From assembly GCA_036346395.1 (NCBI GenBank), contig CM070596.1, positions 25,396,177-25,460,176 of the forward strand: a stretch of DNA of 64,000 bases, written 5' to 3'. The notes under the pieces were generated by a model, which searched no databases, was not told where the DNA came from, and was given only the letters and a program-made list of their open reading frames with translations. Of the stretch, positions 11,851-24,250 are shown piece after piece (positions within the stretch are counted from its first letter, which is position 1; every line of letters begins with the position of its first letter). Both the position numbers and the translations under genes were made by a program. This stretch comes from Hsuehochloa calcarea. Lineage: Eukaryota; Streptophyta; Magnoliopsida; Poales; Poaceae.

Positions 11851-12600
11851 CAACGGCCACGCCTCTGAAAGAACATGACCCAAGAAGGCCACTTCCTTCA
11901 ACTGAACGCGCACTTGTCGAACTTGGCATACAACGGTGCTCACGAAGCTTGCCTAACACGAGCCTCGGATGCTCATCATGTTCCTCATCGCTCTTAGAAT
12001 AGATAAGAATATCATCGATGAAGACCACGACAAACTTATCCAAATACTCCATGAATACCGAATTCATGAGGTTCATGAACAAGGCGGAGCATTGGTTAAG
12101 CCAAATGACATGACGGTATACTCATACAAGTCAGTAGCGAGTAGAGAAAGCCGTCTTTTGAATATCCTCGTGTCGATCCGAACTTGATGATATCCCATTC
12201 TCAAATCAATCTTGGAGAACACTCGAGCTCCAGCTTAATTGATCAAAGAGATCATCGATGCGGGCAATGGATACTTGTTCTTTACCGTGACCTCATTAAG
12301 CGGACGGTAATCAACGCACATGCGCAAAGTATTGTCTTTCTTCTTTACGAAGATTGCTGGACAACCCCACGGAGATGAGCTAGGGCGAATGAATCCTTTT
12401 TCTTGCAGCTCATTCAGTTGCTTCTTCAACTCCACCAACTCGCTCGGTGGCATCCGATAATGCCTCTTTGAAATCGGGCGTGACAGGAACCAACTCAATG
12501 ACAAACTCGAGGTCTCGAATCGTGGCATCCCTAAGATCTTCAGGAAAGACATCAATGAAGTCACGAACTGTGGGAACTTTACTAATATCTACAGCGGGCT
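11851..12600 (-). pseudogene. Reverse transcriptase, B unit II
   Basis: The N-terminal part reads LNELQEKGFIRPSSSPWGCP, then FVKKKDNTLRMCVDYRPLNE and VKNKYPLP (12235-12564). The catalytic part, EYLDKFVVVFIDDILIYSKS, lies near 12010. The segment between them is out of frame but aligns to the intact version in unit III. Confidence 0.85.
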
Positions 12601-13150
12601 TTGCTTCAAGCGCTAAGAGATGCGGGCCTAGCGACTTCGGGCGAAAGCTTAACCCGCTAGCGGAAGACTAGATAGAGAGACACTTCTTGGCGCAATCGAT
12701 TTGTCCCTTATGCCGAGACAACCAATCCATGCCAAGAATTACATCTAAACTTGCTGAATGGAGGAGGATAAGATTCGCAAGGAATCTTACTCCTCGATCT
12801 CAATTGGGACATCCCTACACTCGATTCACCCTCAACTCCAACCCGAGAGCGAATGAGCAAAGGGACCAACAATGGAGTAAAGAGGAGCTCACTAATAGCA
12901 GCAAAAGACTCGAAAACAAAGAATGAGATGCTCTGAATCAAACAAAACAAAGAGCGTAATGAGAGTTAATGAAAGTGTACCCAAAGACGACATCGGGTGC
13001 CTCTTGCGCCTCCTCCGCTGAGATGAGGTTGACTCGACCACTACCCACGCCTTGGGTAGTAGGGACTATCTTCAGGTCCTGAGAAGAACCACCTCCTGGC
13101 CCGCGTCCTCCATTAGGACGAGGGGCTGCTCCTGTCTTCTTGGGGCATTG
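12600..13150 (-). pseudogene. Protease and zinc knuckle, B unit II
   Basis: It aligns to the unit I protease (3300-3860). The knuckle and SQDLKIVPTTQGVGSGR block are near 13060-13150. The DSG region near 12950 is damaged relative to unit I, and the VESFAAISELLFTPLLVPLL block is at 12708-12950. Confidence 0.75.
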
Positions 13151-14093
13151 ATTCGCATAATGCCCCTTGTTGTTGCGGAGAAGCAGGTGACGTCCGCGGC
13201 TGTGCGGAGGCCTCCTGGCTGACTCGCAGGTGCACGTGATTGGGGCACGGCCTGCGAAGGGCGAAGAACAGCCGACGGCCTCGGGTGCCGAAGGCGGAGG
13301 ACGGACCGAGACCGCCCAACACGAACGGAAAGAGCCGGCTCATACGACTTGTGGGCCTCCCACTTGCGCTTGCGGGAATCCACAAGTGCTCTCCCCGCGT
13401 GCTCAGCAACGATGGCCTTGTCCACCAAGGCCTGGAAATCCGGAAAGTCAACGATGGATAGCTTGTCCTGCAGCTCCTCGGACAAACCATCCTTGAACTT
13501 CTCTTGCTTGGCCTCATCAGTGGCCACCTCCTCCGGAGCATAACGAGCCAAATGGTTGAACTCGTAAAGATACTCCGTGACTGAATGACGCCCTTGCCTG
13601 AGCGACAAGAATTCCTTCTTCTTCAGCTTCATCAAGCCGGAAGGAATATGAGAGCGGCGGAAGGCAGTACGGAACTCCTCCCAAGTGACGGTGTGACCGC
13701 CTACCGCATGGCGAAAGCTCTCCCACCAAGACAAAGCTGCACCCTCCAGCTGGTGCGATGCGAATAGCGCCTTCTCGTGCTCACGCATGCGCTATGCGGC
13801 TTGCGCCAACCGCACGGCCGATCCGCTCAAGTCAAGCGGTCCTCGAGACGGAGAACGAGGGGTGAGTGCGAAGAAACTCCGCGAGTCCCCCACGCGGCTG
13901 GTGTCCACCCCCTTGCCCGGATCCTGAAGCACCGGAAAGGGCGGAAGTGTTGCGCGTGATGACGTCCAGAAGAACCCTCCTGTCCTCTGCACGGTTGCGC
14001 TCGATTTGAAGAAGGACCTCGCCATGGTCTGAGGAGGAGGAAGATCCTCGTCCCGACCACCGATCGCCTTGGCCGCTACGAAAGGTCCGCCAT
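13072..14093 (-). pseudogene. Gag, B unit II (best-preserved gag in B)
   Basis: A clean 238-codon frame (13072-13788) shows the capsid fold blocks EGAALSWWESFRHAVGGH, TVTWEEFRTAFRRSHIPSG, KEFLSLRQGRHSVTEYLYEF and KFKDGLSEELQDKLSIVDF. It ends in basic, Arg/Lys-rich sequence. Upstream, a second frame begins at ATG 14093-14091 and continues MARSFFKSSA near 14020. The two frames are joined by shifts near 13800 and 14085. This unit gives the reference reading for the broken gag in unit I. Confidence 0.85.
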
Positions 14094-14958
14094 CCTGTTA
14101 CAAGAAACTTTGGTTAAAACTAGACTCAAAGATTAAAAGCCGAAAGAAAGCGAAAAGCTAGCGACTAGGGGAATGGAATATCACCCTAACCGAAAGCCAA
14201 AACCAGTATGTGTATAAACTTAGGCATGTTTACAAAAGGACTCCAAAAACGGCAAGGAATCATAAAACCAAAGCTCAACTCCCCAATGCAACTAACCCGT
14301 ATTGAATGAGCGAGTAATTGCTTGAGAAGATAAAAATTCAGAATAGTAGGTAAGATCTATTACCCTAAAGAGCAATGTTTAGTCAACTAAAATAGTGTTA
14401 GATACTTAGCTAACTAGTATCACATCTTACCCTTTTACCCTACAAGTTTTAATTGATTATCCTCTCATTTTCTACCCCATTAGAAACCATCGAGCTTGCT
14501 GTCCGAAATTGAAGTTGCTTTAGTGATTTTGCATCCAAGCTCGGTAGAAGTCTTCCATTCTAGAAACTTCAAAACCCGCACACTTCAATTTGCCAAGCTC
14601 AGTGGTCCTATCAGAAACCATTGAGCTTGCTGTCTGGAAATTGAAGCGTGCTGTTCAGATTCCGCATCCAAGCCTCTAGCCGAAACCTTCAGTCCAGAAA
14701 CTTCAAAACCCTAAGAACTTCAATTTGCCAAACTCAGTGGTTCCCAAAACCCATTTAATCGATAACACTATCTTTGAAGGAAGAAGAGGTAAACAATTTT
14801 CAAAACTCAAATTAGAGTGAGATGAGAGGAGAAAGCTAAGATAGGTAAGGAATAAAATCTGAGAATTCCTTAAGCTTTCAAAAATCATTTGATACTTTGA
14901 AAATAGTATTTTCCAAAATATCCTATACTACGGTCAGTATGGCTCTGATACCAAACCT
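14094..14958 (-). other. 5' leader of B unit II with intact primer-binding site
   Basis: This is noncoding. The primer-binding site 14941-14953 reads TGGTATCAGAGCC on the minus strand, complementary to the 3' end of plant initiator-Met tRNA, five bases from the LTR. The duplicated ~134 bp repeat is at 14482-14612 and 14613-14745. Confidence 0.9.
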
Positions 14959-17900
14959 TGTGAGACCCCGGTTTATCCGACTTGTAATGCTTAACCACCC
15001 ATTCGGTCCTAGCATCACAAAGCAGATAATCCGAGACTCGAGACATGTATACTTCCCAGAAATGCAAGATACACACCTCTTTACAAAGTCCATGCATCAA
15101 TTCCATTCATTCACATAGAACCGAAACATAAACAACAATCCAAAAGATAACATAAATAAAGGATAGTCATTACAAAAGAGAGGCCAACCGGCCAAACAAC
15201 AGATACATAAAGAAATTTAACAGCGGAAGCAAAAGTGCCATAAGATGGCCATAAAACAAAAGAGCCAATCAGTGTGCCTTTAACCCACATGGCAACCGAC
15301 CGGACCGCCAAGCTAGTCGTCGAATCCACAAAGACAACTCACAAAAGTGAGGCCCTTGGGGCTCACCTTCTTCCTCTGCAAACAAAAGCAAATTTCAAAA
15401 AATCGGGTGAGTACATTGAATGTACTCGCAAGATATATAAGAATGATAACAGATCTATACAATAACTACATGCAAGCTTATTTAAGTGGAGCAGGTTAGG
15501 ACTCAAATTTTTAAGCATAAAGCAAGTTTTATTTGCAATAATGTAATAGATCAAAGGCAATTTTGCAATCTGATTTTGTTTGATAAAAACAGTAGTAATC
15601 AAGTATCAACAACAAGAAATACCTGAAGTGACTAAACCATTAGTCACCACAATAGCATGAATTACCCATTCATGCCAACCATATCAAGTTTTAATTTTTA
15701 AAACAAAAACAGCTTGTTGAAGTCTAGATCTTGCGGAAATCCCCAAGCGTGTCCATAACCTAGGGCGAGGCTATTCAATAGTTTTATCCTGCAGGTGTAC
15801 CAACTTACCCACATGTCGGACCGCCTTTGCCAAGCTATTAAGCACACTTCCTTAGGTATGCCAAGACGGCTAAGTCCTACGAGACGTTTCCAATATTGTG
15901 AATTATTCACGAGCCGCCCGTATGGATAGAAACCCATACGTTGTGTCGAGTCATCGTAAAGCCTCGGTCAACTACCCTTCCCTGTAAAGCCTTGGACAAC
16001 TACGACGCCTCTCGGTGGAGAGCCTACCCTAATCTCCACCACCGCACACCCAACACAAGAACACCGAGAACACATATCATGTTTCACACAACACACACAA
16101 CCCCTCCTGCGACTCGGAGATAACCCACGCCAAAGTACTAGGTCAAGAGGGGTCCCATATAACCCTCATGTCGTTAGTACGCAAAAGTACTTGGATCAAT
16201 GGCGCAAGCAACATTTTCGGTCCTTAGGGACACAGGCACCTTTCCTTGTCACACCCAACAATCACACCAACATGCCATTGTGCCCAAGTCAAATCATTTT
16301 GTTTCATTTTCGGTTTTACAAAACAAAAGCATAAGGTGCTGAACCAAAATAAACAAAATGATTTGTGTGATCAAGGTCATCGACTAAGTCGATAACCGCC
16401 AATTCTACCTCAGTAGCTAAGCATTTCTAAGCATGACATCGCAAAGACAAGTAAAGAGCATAATTAAATCACCGGGCTCTAATTCACCAAATGATGATAA
16501 TAACTTATGGTTGTGGCGGGGATAACATTTTAATGGCAACAATGCATTAGGAATAGCTACCTCTAAACAGGCAAAATAATGGACACAAAAGCAATGCATA
16601 CATATAGTTTGTAAACAAGATATTAGACTTTGAAAGTAATGGGACATTTATGATCAAATATCTTGCCTCGCTTGCTGTGGGTCAAGGTGTTCTTGAGGAT
16701 CAACAATATTATGAATGTGCTCTTCTGATCCTAACGAAAGCAAAAGCAACCGATAAGAACGAATGAAATACAAAGACCCAACAGTAAACTCCCTCCAAAA
16801 ATTCTAAAATTTTTACAGTAGCAAGGTCTTGATTTATAATGAATTTAGCAACAAGAACCAATTGATTTGGATTCTTAATGCCAAAGATATGACCAAAACA
16901 ATTTTGCTCGGCTTTTATAAATCAAAACGCTACTATTCATTAGCAAAATTTTCTGAGCTATATTGAGGTTGGAAACATTTTTAACTTAAAGATGAGTTAA
17001 AAACATAACCAACAAAATTTGAATCAACCGAAAAGGATTTGAAATGAATTAGTTATGCATTTTACAAGTTATCACATTTTTCAGTTGATAAATAAATCCT
17101 TTCGGGAATTTCAGAAACGAGAATCGACGTGGCCGAACGAGGAGCGTTGATCTTGGATCAAGCGGTCCGCGTCCCAACACCCAGCGCGCGCGCGCGCTGA
17201 AGCCTTAGCGTCAACCGTTGGATCTGGATCCAACGGTTCACGTGGCCCAGAACGTTCGGTGGTCCGAACGTTCACGCGCACGCGAGCCGTCGATCTGGGA
17301 TCCGACCGTCCAACGTGGATCCGAGGTCCGGTGGTCGAACGTTCGCTCAGATCTGCGCCGTTGATCGTGGATCCAACGGACCACAGACCGAGGCGCGCAA
17401 CAGACTCAATTTTTCGGCGCGATCCCGAGCCGCAGATCTTAGGATCGACGGTCCAAAACGACGCACGTTCAAACCAACGTCCTGTTTTCGTCCGGCAAAA
17501 AGGTCGGAGGAGAACGGCTCGCCGCCGGCGGCTCTGGCCGCGGCGGTGCGAGCAAACACCTAAAACGAGTCCCTAATACTCATGCGCACCCAATGGTACC
17601 AGCGGCGTTAGCTGAGGTGGTCCAGAACGCCGGTAAGCCGGAGAGAACCGAGGTGAGCAAAAAGTGACGAAAACGAAAAATGCAAATGGCTCAGCTGCGG
17701 TCCACGGGAGCTGGTGCCAGGCCACTAGGGGCTAAAGAGGGTTACCTGGGCGCAAGGGATGCACCGAAAAGAGTCGATGCTGCTCGGGCGAAGAAGAATG
17801 GCGATTTCGGCCGAAAAGGGGGAAGTCCGAAATTGGGCTGCTCCTTTCTGTCAAAAGCCAAATTGGCAGAGGGTTAAGCTTCAGTGAGTAGAGGGAGAGC

Positions 17901-19001
17901 AGAGGGAGCAAAGATTTGTGGAAGAAAACCCCCGCTGCACCGACTTCACCGAAGCTCCAAAACCGTCAATGGCGGCCGAGAGCTTCCCGAGAATCTGTGG
18001 CTCAGCGGGCTTGAGAGTGCTAGCTAGAGTCATGGTGTGGCTAAAGGAAGCTAAGGGAGAAACCAAGGAGCTTAAATAGCCGGGATGGCCGAGGGCAACG
18101 GCGATAACCCGTTCGGGTCAAACCGGCCGCTTGAGCGAGAGAGCGACGGAGCGGTTGGAGAGGGACGCTGAGGAGGAGCACGACGAGCAATAAATGCGCC
18201 GCAGAGCCGTTGAAAAGCGACCGGGGAAGGGACGGCACGCCGCGACTTTTCTCTCTGCGCACGCCATGGCCATTGCTGACGCGCGAGTCGGACGGAGGAA
18301 GGAGACGATGCGCTGACCGTTGGATTGAAATCGAACGGCTGCAATAGATCGGTTCGATTTAAACGATTCGAACGCTCGCTCAATCCTGGACCGTGCGATG
18401 CTGATCCAACGGCCCACAACTCCCGCGCCCGACTGCGTCGCGCCGGTGCGGTTAGTTGGTTCGACCGAGTCAAGTGGCTCGAGCCCGAGTCCGGTTCGAA
18501 CCCGAGGAACAGTGCAAACCAGTTTAGAATTTGAATTTTAGACATCTGATTTTTGAGGAATTATTTGAGGTAGCAAACAAACTCCAAAATTTATGAAATT
18601 TTAACTGGAGCTTGCTGACCGCAGGAGGAGCTTTCCATAAAATTTTCAGAGATTTTCATGCACTGAAATATTCTACAGAAATTCCAGAAGAGGGGAAAAA
18701 TGGGGTTTGACCAGTTTGACTTGCCTCCAAAAATTATCAAATAATTTCTAAAAATCATGAGATAATTCAGAGGTGTTAAACATCAACCCTAGACCCAATG
18801 AAAATTATTTCCAGAGATTGGGCACAAGATTTTTATGGAGGAGGTTTATGACTTGAGTTTAATTGGGGAAATTTGGAGTTTGAATTCCACCAATTAAAGA
18901 AAGAGGTTTCAAACATTGTAACAGTACATGAGGTAGCAAAAGTTTTAACTTATCCTCATTTTTATTACATTTGAAACATAAACCCAATTTGGGATGTTAC
19001 A
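14959..19001 (-). repeat. Complete LTR of B (LTR2, ~4.04 kb)
   Basis: It is co-linear with 5674-9705 end to end. It keeps CAG, CTG and CCGG sites that are altered in LTR1, for example AACAGCGGAAGC near 15220. The TATA-like box is near 18070. Repeated GGTCCGAACGTTC and GATCCAACGG motifs lie at 17210-17480 and 18310-18420. Confidence 0.92.
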
Positions 19002-20700
19002 AAACCTCCCCCCCTTACAAAAATCTCGTCCCGAGATTTGGCTTACTCGGTAAAGAAAGAGGGGTAGTCTGCACGGAGACGATCTTCCCTTTCCCAAGTA
19101 GCCTCATCCTCGGAATGATTCGACCACTGAACTTTAAGGAACTTGATGGCACGATTCCTCGTCCTTCGTTCAGCCTCTTCAAGGATGCGAACAGGGTGCT
19201 CCTTGTAGGTCAAATCTTCCTGAACATCAAGAGTTTCCAACGGAGCTTCCTCAGTTGGAACACGGAGACACTTCTTTAGTTGGGACACATGGAAAACATC
19301 ATGTACCCCTTCAAGTGCAGCTGGCAGTTCCAACTTATAGGCAACAGCTCCTTTCTTCTCGATAACACGGTAAGGACCGACATATCGAGGAGCTAACTTG
19401 CCCTTGACGCCGAAACGCTGATGACCCTTCAAAGGAGAGACTTTGAGATAAACAAAATCATTGGGCTCAAAGCTCAATTCACGACGACGGCGATCCGCAT
19501 AGCTCTTTTGCTGGATTGAGCTGTGCGCAAACGATCACGAATAAGCTGGACTTGACTCTCGGCCTCATCGATCGAGTCCGGGCCAAAGAAAGGTCTTTCA
19601 CCCGTCTCCGACCAATTCAACGGGGTTCTGCACTTTCTCCCGTATAAGGCCTCGAAAGGTGACATGCCGAGACTGGCCTGAAAGCTGTTGTTGTAGGAAA
19701 ACTCGGCAAATGGCAAGCATTTCTCCCAATTCTTTCCATAGGAGAGAACACAAGCACGAAGCATGTCTTCCAACACTTGGTTGACTCTTTCAGTCTGGCC
19801 ATCAGTTTGAGGATGATATGCTGAACTGAAAGAAAGACGAGTGCCCATAGCTTCTTGCAGACCATTCCAGAACCGGGAGGTAAATAGTGAACCACGGTCA
19901 GAAATGATCGTCTTTGGTACACCATGCAAGCTCACAATCCTGGAGATGTAGAGCTCAGCTAGACGATCGGCACGAAGCTTGGTCTTGACTGGAAGAAAAT
20001 GTGCCACTTTGGTTAATCGATCAATAATTACCGGATAGCATCATTCCCCTTTTGTGACGTGGGCGCACGGTGATAAAGTCCATCCCGATCGAATCCCACT
20101 TCCATTCGAATAGGCAAAGGTCAAGCAAGCTCGCTGACGCCGATGCTCGGCCTTGACACGACGACACCGCGCCGCACTCGACAACGAACCGCAATCTCCC
20201 TCTTCATTCGGGTCCACCAAAATCTCGACGGAGATCTTGATACATCTTTGTGGCCCCGGTGGATAGACAAAGGCGAATCATGGGCCTCGCGAGAATCAAA
20301 TCCCAGTTCCATGTCCTTTGGAACCACAAGGCGCCGCCGAACCTTACAACCCCATGCTCATCCTCGAGAAGCACTTGGTCGTTCCGTTCTTGACATTTTC
20401 CTTGATGCGGCTTATTCCAAAGATCCGATTCTTTGGCGACCTTAATCCGATCTACCAAGGTTGGTTGCACAACCAAGGCGGCGAGGAACCCGCTCAACCA
20501 AACCTAAGTTGAGACAGCAAATTCCTCCGAAGGGTGGGTTGACATCTCCGGAGCAACAAGGCATTGCAATGTGCTTTGCGATCGAGCGCATCGGCAACGA
20601 CGTTAGCCTTGCCGGATGGTAGTGAATACCCATGTCATAATCTTTGACCAACTCCAACCATCTCTTTGCCCGAGGTTCAGATCTGGTTGGGTGAACAAAT
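19002..20700 (-). pseudogene. Integrase with chromodomain, B unit III
   Basis: The C-terminal chromodomain frame is intact at 19043-19477. The core is intact at 19474-20007 and shows VPKTIISDRGSLFTSRFW (Asp), AYHPQTDGQTERVNQVLED (Glu) and FAEFSYNNSFQASLGMSPFE. The zinc-binding N-terminal part near 20200-20500 is broken. This is the best integrase core in B. Confidence 0.88.
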
Positions 20701-20764
20701 ACTTTAGGCTTTTGTGATCCGAATACACTTCACAACGATTCTGATTAGGTAATGTCGCCAAATC

Positions 20765-21963
20765 TTAAGTGCATGAATCACGGACTAATTCCAAGTCATG
20801 GGTAGGATAGTTGAGTTCATGAGGTCTCAATTGCCTTGATGCATAGGCCACTACCTTGCCTTCTTGCATAAGGACACAACCGAGTCCTCGACGAAGCATC
20901 GCAAAAGATATCGAAGCTTCGATGAATATCGGGAAGAACGAGGACGGAGCGGTGGTCAAGCGCTTCTTGAGTACTTGGAAGCTTTCCTCACAAGCATCGG
21001 ACCACAAGAACTTCTTGTCCTTCTTGAGCAACTCCGTCATCGGCTTCGCGATCTTGGAGAAATTCTCGATAAAACGGCGATAATATCCCGCTAACCCGAG
21101 AAAACTCCGCACCGGTTCATCAAGTAGGTGAACCATGAAAGAACATCGCGACCTTGCTAGGGTCAGCGGCTCGCCTCTGCGAAAGAACATGACCCAAGAA
21201 GGCCACTTCCTTCAACTGAATGCGCACTTGTCGAACTTGGCATACGGTGGTGCTCACGGCTTGCCTAACACGAGCCTCAGATGCTCATCATGTTCCTCAT
21301 CGTTCTTAGAATACATAAGAATATCATCGATGAAGACCACGACAAACTTATCCAAATACTCCATGAATACCGAATTCATGAGGTTCATGAACAAGGCGGG
21401 AGCATTGGTTAAGCCAAATGACATGACGGTATACTCATACAAGCCGTAGCGAGTAGAGAAAGCCGTCTTTTGAATATCCTCAGGTCGTATCCGAACTTGA
21501 TGATATCCCATTCTCAAATCAATCTTGGAGAACACTCGAGCTCCAGTTAATTGATCAAAGAGATCATCGATGCGGGGCAATGGATACTTGTTCTTTACCG
21601 TGACCTCATTAAGCGGACGGTAATCAACGCACATGCGCAAAGTATTGTCTTTCTTCTTTACGAAGATTGCTGGACAACCCCACGGAGATGAGCTAGGGCG
21701 AATGAATCCTTTTTCTTGCAGCTCATTCAGTTGCTTCTTCAACTCCACCAACTCGTTCGGTGGCATCCGATAATGCCTCTTTGAAATCGGGCGATCACGG
21801 AACCAACTCAATGACAAACTCGAGGTCTCGAATGGTGGCATCCGGAAGATCTTCAGAAAGACATTAATGAAGTCACGAACGTGGGAACTTCACTAATATC
21901 TAGGCGGGCTTTGCTTCAAGCGCTAAGAGATGCGGGCCTAGCAGCTTGGCGTAAAAGCGAACT
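20765..21963 (-). pseudogene. RNase H and reverse transcriptase, B unit III
   Basis: A 195-codon RT frame (21254-21841) is intact. It contains FVKKKDNTLRMCVDYRPLNE, FSKIDLRMGYHQVRIRPED, MSFGLTNAPALFMNLMN and VVVFIDDILMYSK. RNase H follows at 20765-21190 with FLGLAGYYRRFIENFSKIAK and LRRGLGCVLMQEGKVVAYAS. Toward its N-terminal side the unit stops at 21963, where protease coding is replaced by LTR sequence, so this unit lacks protease, gag and leader. Confidence 0.88.
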
Positions 21964-23275
21964 CGCAAATGGCTCACCAAGCGGTCCACGGAGCTGTGCC
22001 GAGCCACTAGGGACTAAAGAGGGTTACCTGGGCGCAAGGGATGCACCGAAAAGAGTCGATGCTGCTCGGGCGAAGAAGAATGGCGATTTCGGCCGAAAAG
22101 GGGGAAGTCCGAAATTGGGCTGCTCCTTTCTGTCAAAAGCCAAATTGGCAGAGGGTTAAGCTTCAGTGAGTAGAGGGAGAGCAGAGGGAGCAAAGATTTG
22201 TGGAAGAAAACCCCACGCACTGACTTCACCAAGCTCCAAAACCGTCAATGGCGGCCGAGAGCTTCCCGAGAATCTGTGGCTCCAGCGGGCTTGAGAGTGC
22301 TAGCTAGAGCTGCGGTGTGGCTAAAGGAAGCTAAGGGAGAAACCAAGGAGCTTAAATAGCCGGGGATGGCCGAGGGCAACGGCGATAACCCGTTCGGGTC
22401 AAACCGGCCGTTTGAGCGCGAGAGCGGCGGAGCGGTTGGAGAGGGGCGCTGAGGAGGAGCACGACGAGCAATAAATGCGCGCAGAGAGCCGTTGAAAGCG
22501 GCCGGGAAGGGACGGCACGCGCGACTTTTCTCTCGCAGCGCCATGGCCATTCTTGACGCGAAGTCGGACGGAGGAAGGAGACGATCTGTTGACCGTTGGA
22601 TTGAAATCGAACGGTGCAATAGATCGGCTCGATTTAAGCGATTGAACGCTCGCTCAATCTGGACCGTCGCGATCTTGATCCAACGGCCCATTAACTCCAG
22701 CGCACATGCGCGTCGCGGCAAGCGTTAGTTGGTTCGACCGAGTCAAGTGGCTCGAGCCCGAGTCCGGTTCGAACCCGAGGAACAGTGCAAACCAGTTTAG
22801 AATTTGAATTTTAGACATCTGATTTTTGAGGAATTATTTGAGGTAGCAAACAAACTCCAAAATTTATGAAATTTTAACTGGAGCTTGCTGACCGCAGGAG
22901 GAGCTTTCCATAAAATTTTCAGAGATTTTCATGCACTAAAATATTCTACAGAAATTCCAGAAGAGGGGAAAAATGGGGTTTGACCAGTTTGACTTGCCTC
23001 CAAAAATTATCAAATAATTTCTAAAAATCATGAGATAATTCAGAGGTGTTAAACATCAACCCTAGACCCAATGAAAATTATTTCCAGAGATTGGGCACAA
23101 GATTTTTATGGAGGAGGTTTATGACTTGAGTTTAATTGGGGAAATTTGGAGTTTGAATTCCACCAATTAAAGAAAGAGGTTTCAAACATTGTAACAAAGA
23201 CATGAGGTAGCAAAAGTTTTAACTTATCCTTATTTTTATTACATTTGAAACATAAACCCAATTTGGGATGTTACA
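21964..23275 (-). repeat. Truncated LTR of B (outer right, U3 end)
   Basis: It matches the last ~1.32 kb of LTR1 (8386-9705). It begins at GCAAATGGCTCACC, directly after protease-region sequence ending AGCGAACTCGC. The right terminus GATGTTACA is followed by TATAC. The ~2.7 kb that should precede it, the leader and gag are deleted. Confidence 0.92.
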
Positions 23276-23280
23276 TATAC
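23276..23280. repeat. Target-site duplication of B, right copy (TATAC)
   Basis: TATAC follows the LTR terminus GATGTTACA and matches 1828-1832. Confidence 0.95.
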
Positions 23281-24250
23281 AAACCGTGTGGATTCAACTT
23301 CGATTTCGCTTTGTGGCAAATAATGCATCGCTGCACGTACCGTTCCACATCGCGCCTCATCTTAGGCCAATAAAAATGATCACTCAGCATAGACAATGTC
23401 TTCTCACGTCCAAAATGTCCCATCAATCCACCTGCATGTGATTCCTGCAATAATAGCAAACGCACAGAGGATTCTGGAACGCATAATTTGTTAGTGTGAA
23501 ACAAAACCCATCTTGGATATGAAATTTATCCCACCTTTTCCCGTTTGCAATGTTCATAAGGAATGAAAAATCATGGTCATGAGCATATAAATCACGTAAA
23601 CTCTCTAAACCAGGAACTTGCACTCCTAATTGAGTTAAGAGCACACTTTTCCTCGAAAGAGCATCAGCTACCACATTTTCCTTTCCCTTCTTATATTTTA
23701 CAATGTAGGGAAATGACTCAATGAATTCGACCCATTTGGCATGTCTACGGTTCAGGTTTGCTTGACCCTTTAAATACTTCAATGCCTCATGATCAGAATG
23801 AATAATAAACTCTTTGGGCCATAAATAGTGTTGCCAAGTTTCTAACGCACGCACTAACGCATAAAGCTCTTTGTCATAGACCGGATAATTCAATTGAGCA
23901 CCATTCGCTTTCTCACTAAAATAAGCTACCGGTCGACCGTCTTGCATTAAAACACCGCCAATACCCAATCCATCAAGGCCACACTCAATTTCAAAATTTT
24001 TAGTGAAATCGGTAAAACAAGCAACGGTGCTTGACTAAGCGTTTCTTAAGTTCAGCAAAAGCATTTTCTTGCGCTACCCCCCATACAAATTCAACACCCT
24101 TTTTAGTAAGGTTATTCAATGGGGCAGCGACGGTGCTAAAATCTTTAACAAAGCGCCGATAAAAACCGGCGAGACCATGAAAGCTCCTAATCGACTTACG
24201 CTTACGTGAGTTGGCCAATTTTAATCGCTTCAATTTTAGACTCGTCTACT
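23281..24250 (-). pseudogene. RNase H and integrase N-terminus of element A
   Basis: The RT-RNase H linker reads FHGLAGFYRRFVKDFSTVAA (24000-24233). RNase H reads GIGGVLMQDGRPVAYFSEKA and FIIHSDHEALKYLKGQANL, ending ENVVADALSRKS (23423-23968). The integrase zinc finger reads LLLQESHAGGLMGHFGREKT and RYVQRCIICHKAKSK (23271-23504), an HHCC arrangement. B interrupts it directly after NPHGLY. Frame breaks lie near 23500 and 23990. Confidence 0.88.

Larger units (their letters stand above)
1833..23275 (-). mobile_element. Tandem Tekay/Del-like chromovirus array (element B)
   Basis: One 21.4 kb insertion bounded by TGTGAGAC at the left and ...GATGTTACA at the right, with exact TATAC duplications outside. 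In plus order it contains an LTR fragment (1833-2231), RT-protease-gag-leader (2232-5673), a full LTR (5674-9705), a full internal region (9706-14958), a full LTR (14959-19001), integrase-RNase H-RT (19002-21964) and an LTR fragment (21965-23275). All units point the same way and share LTRs. The single outer duplication argues for one integration followed by LTR-LTR unequal exchange and two end deletions, or for integration of a preformed multimer. The chromodomain at the integrase end and the ~4 kb LTRs suggest Tekay/Del; the clade is inferred. Confidence 0.9.
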
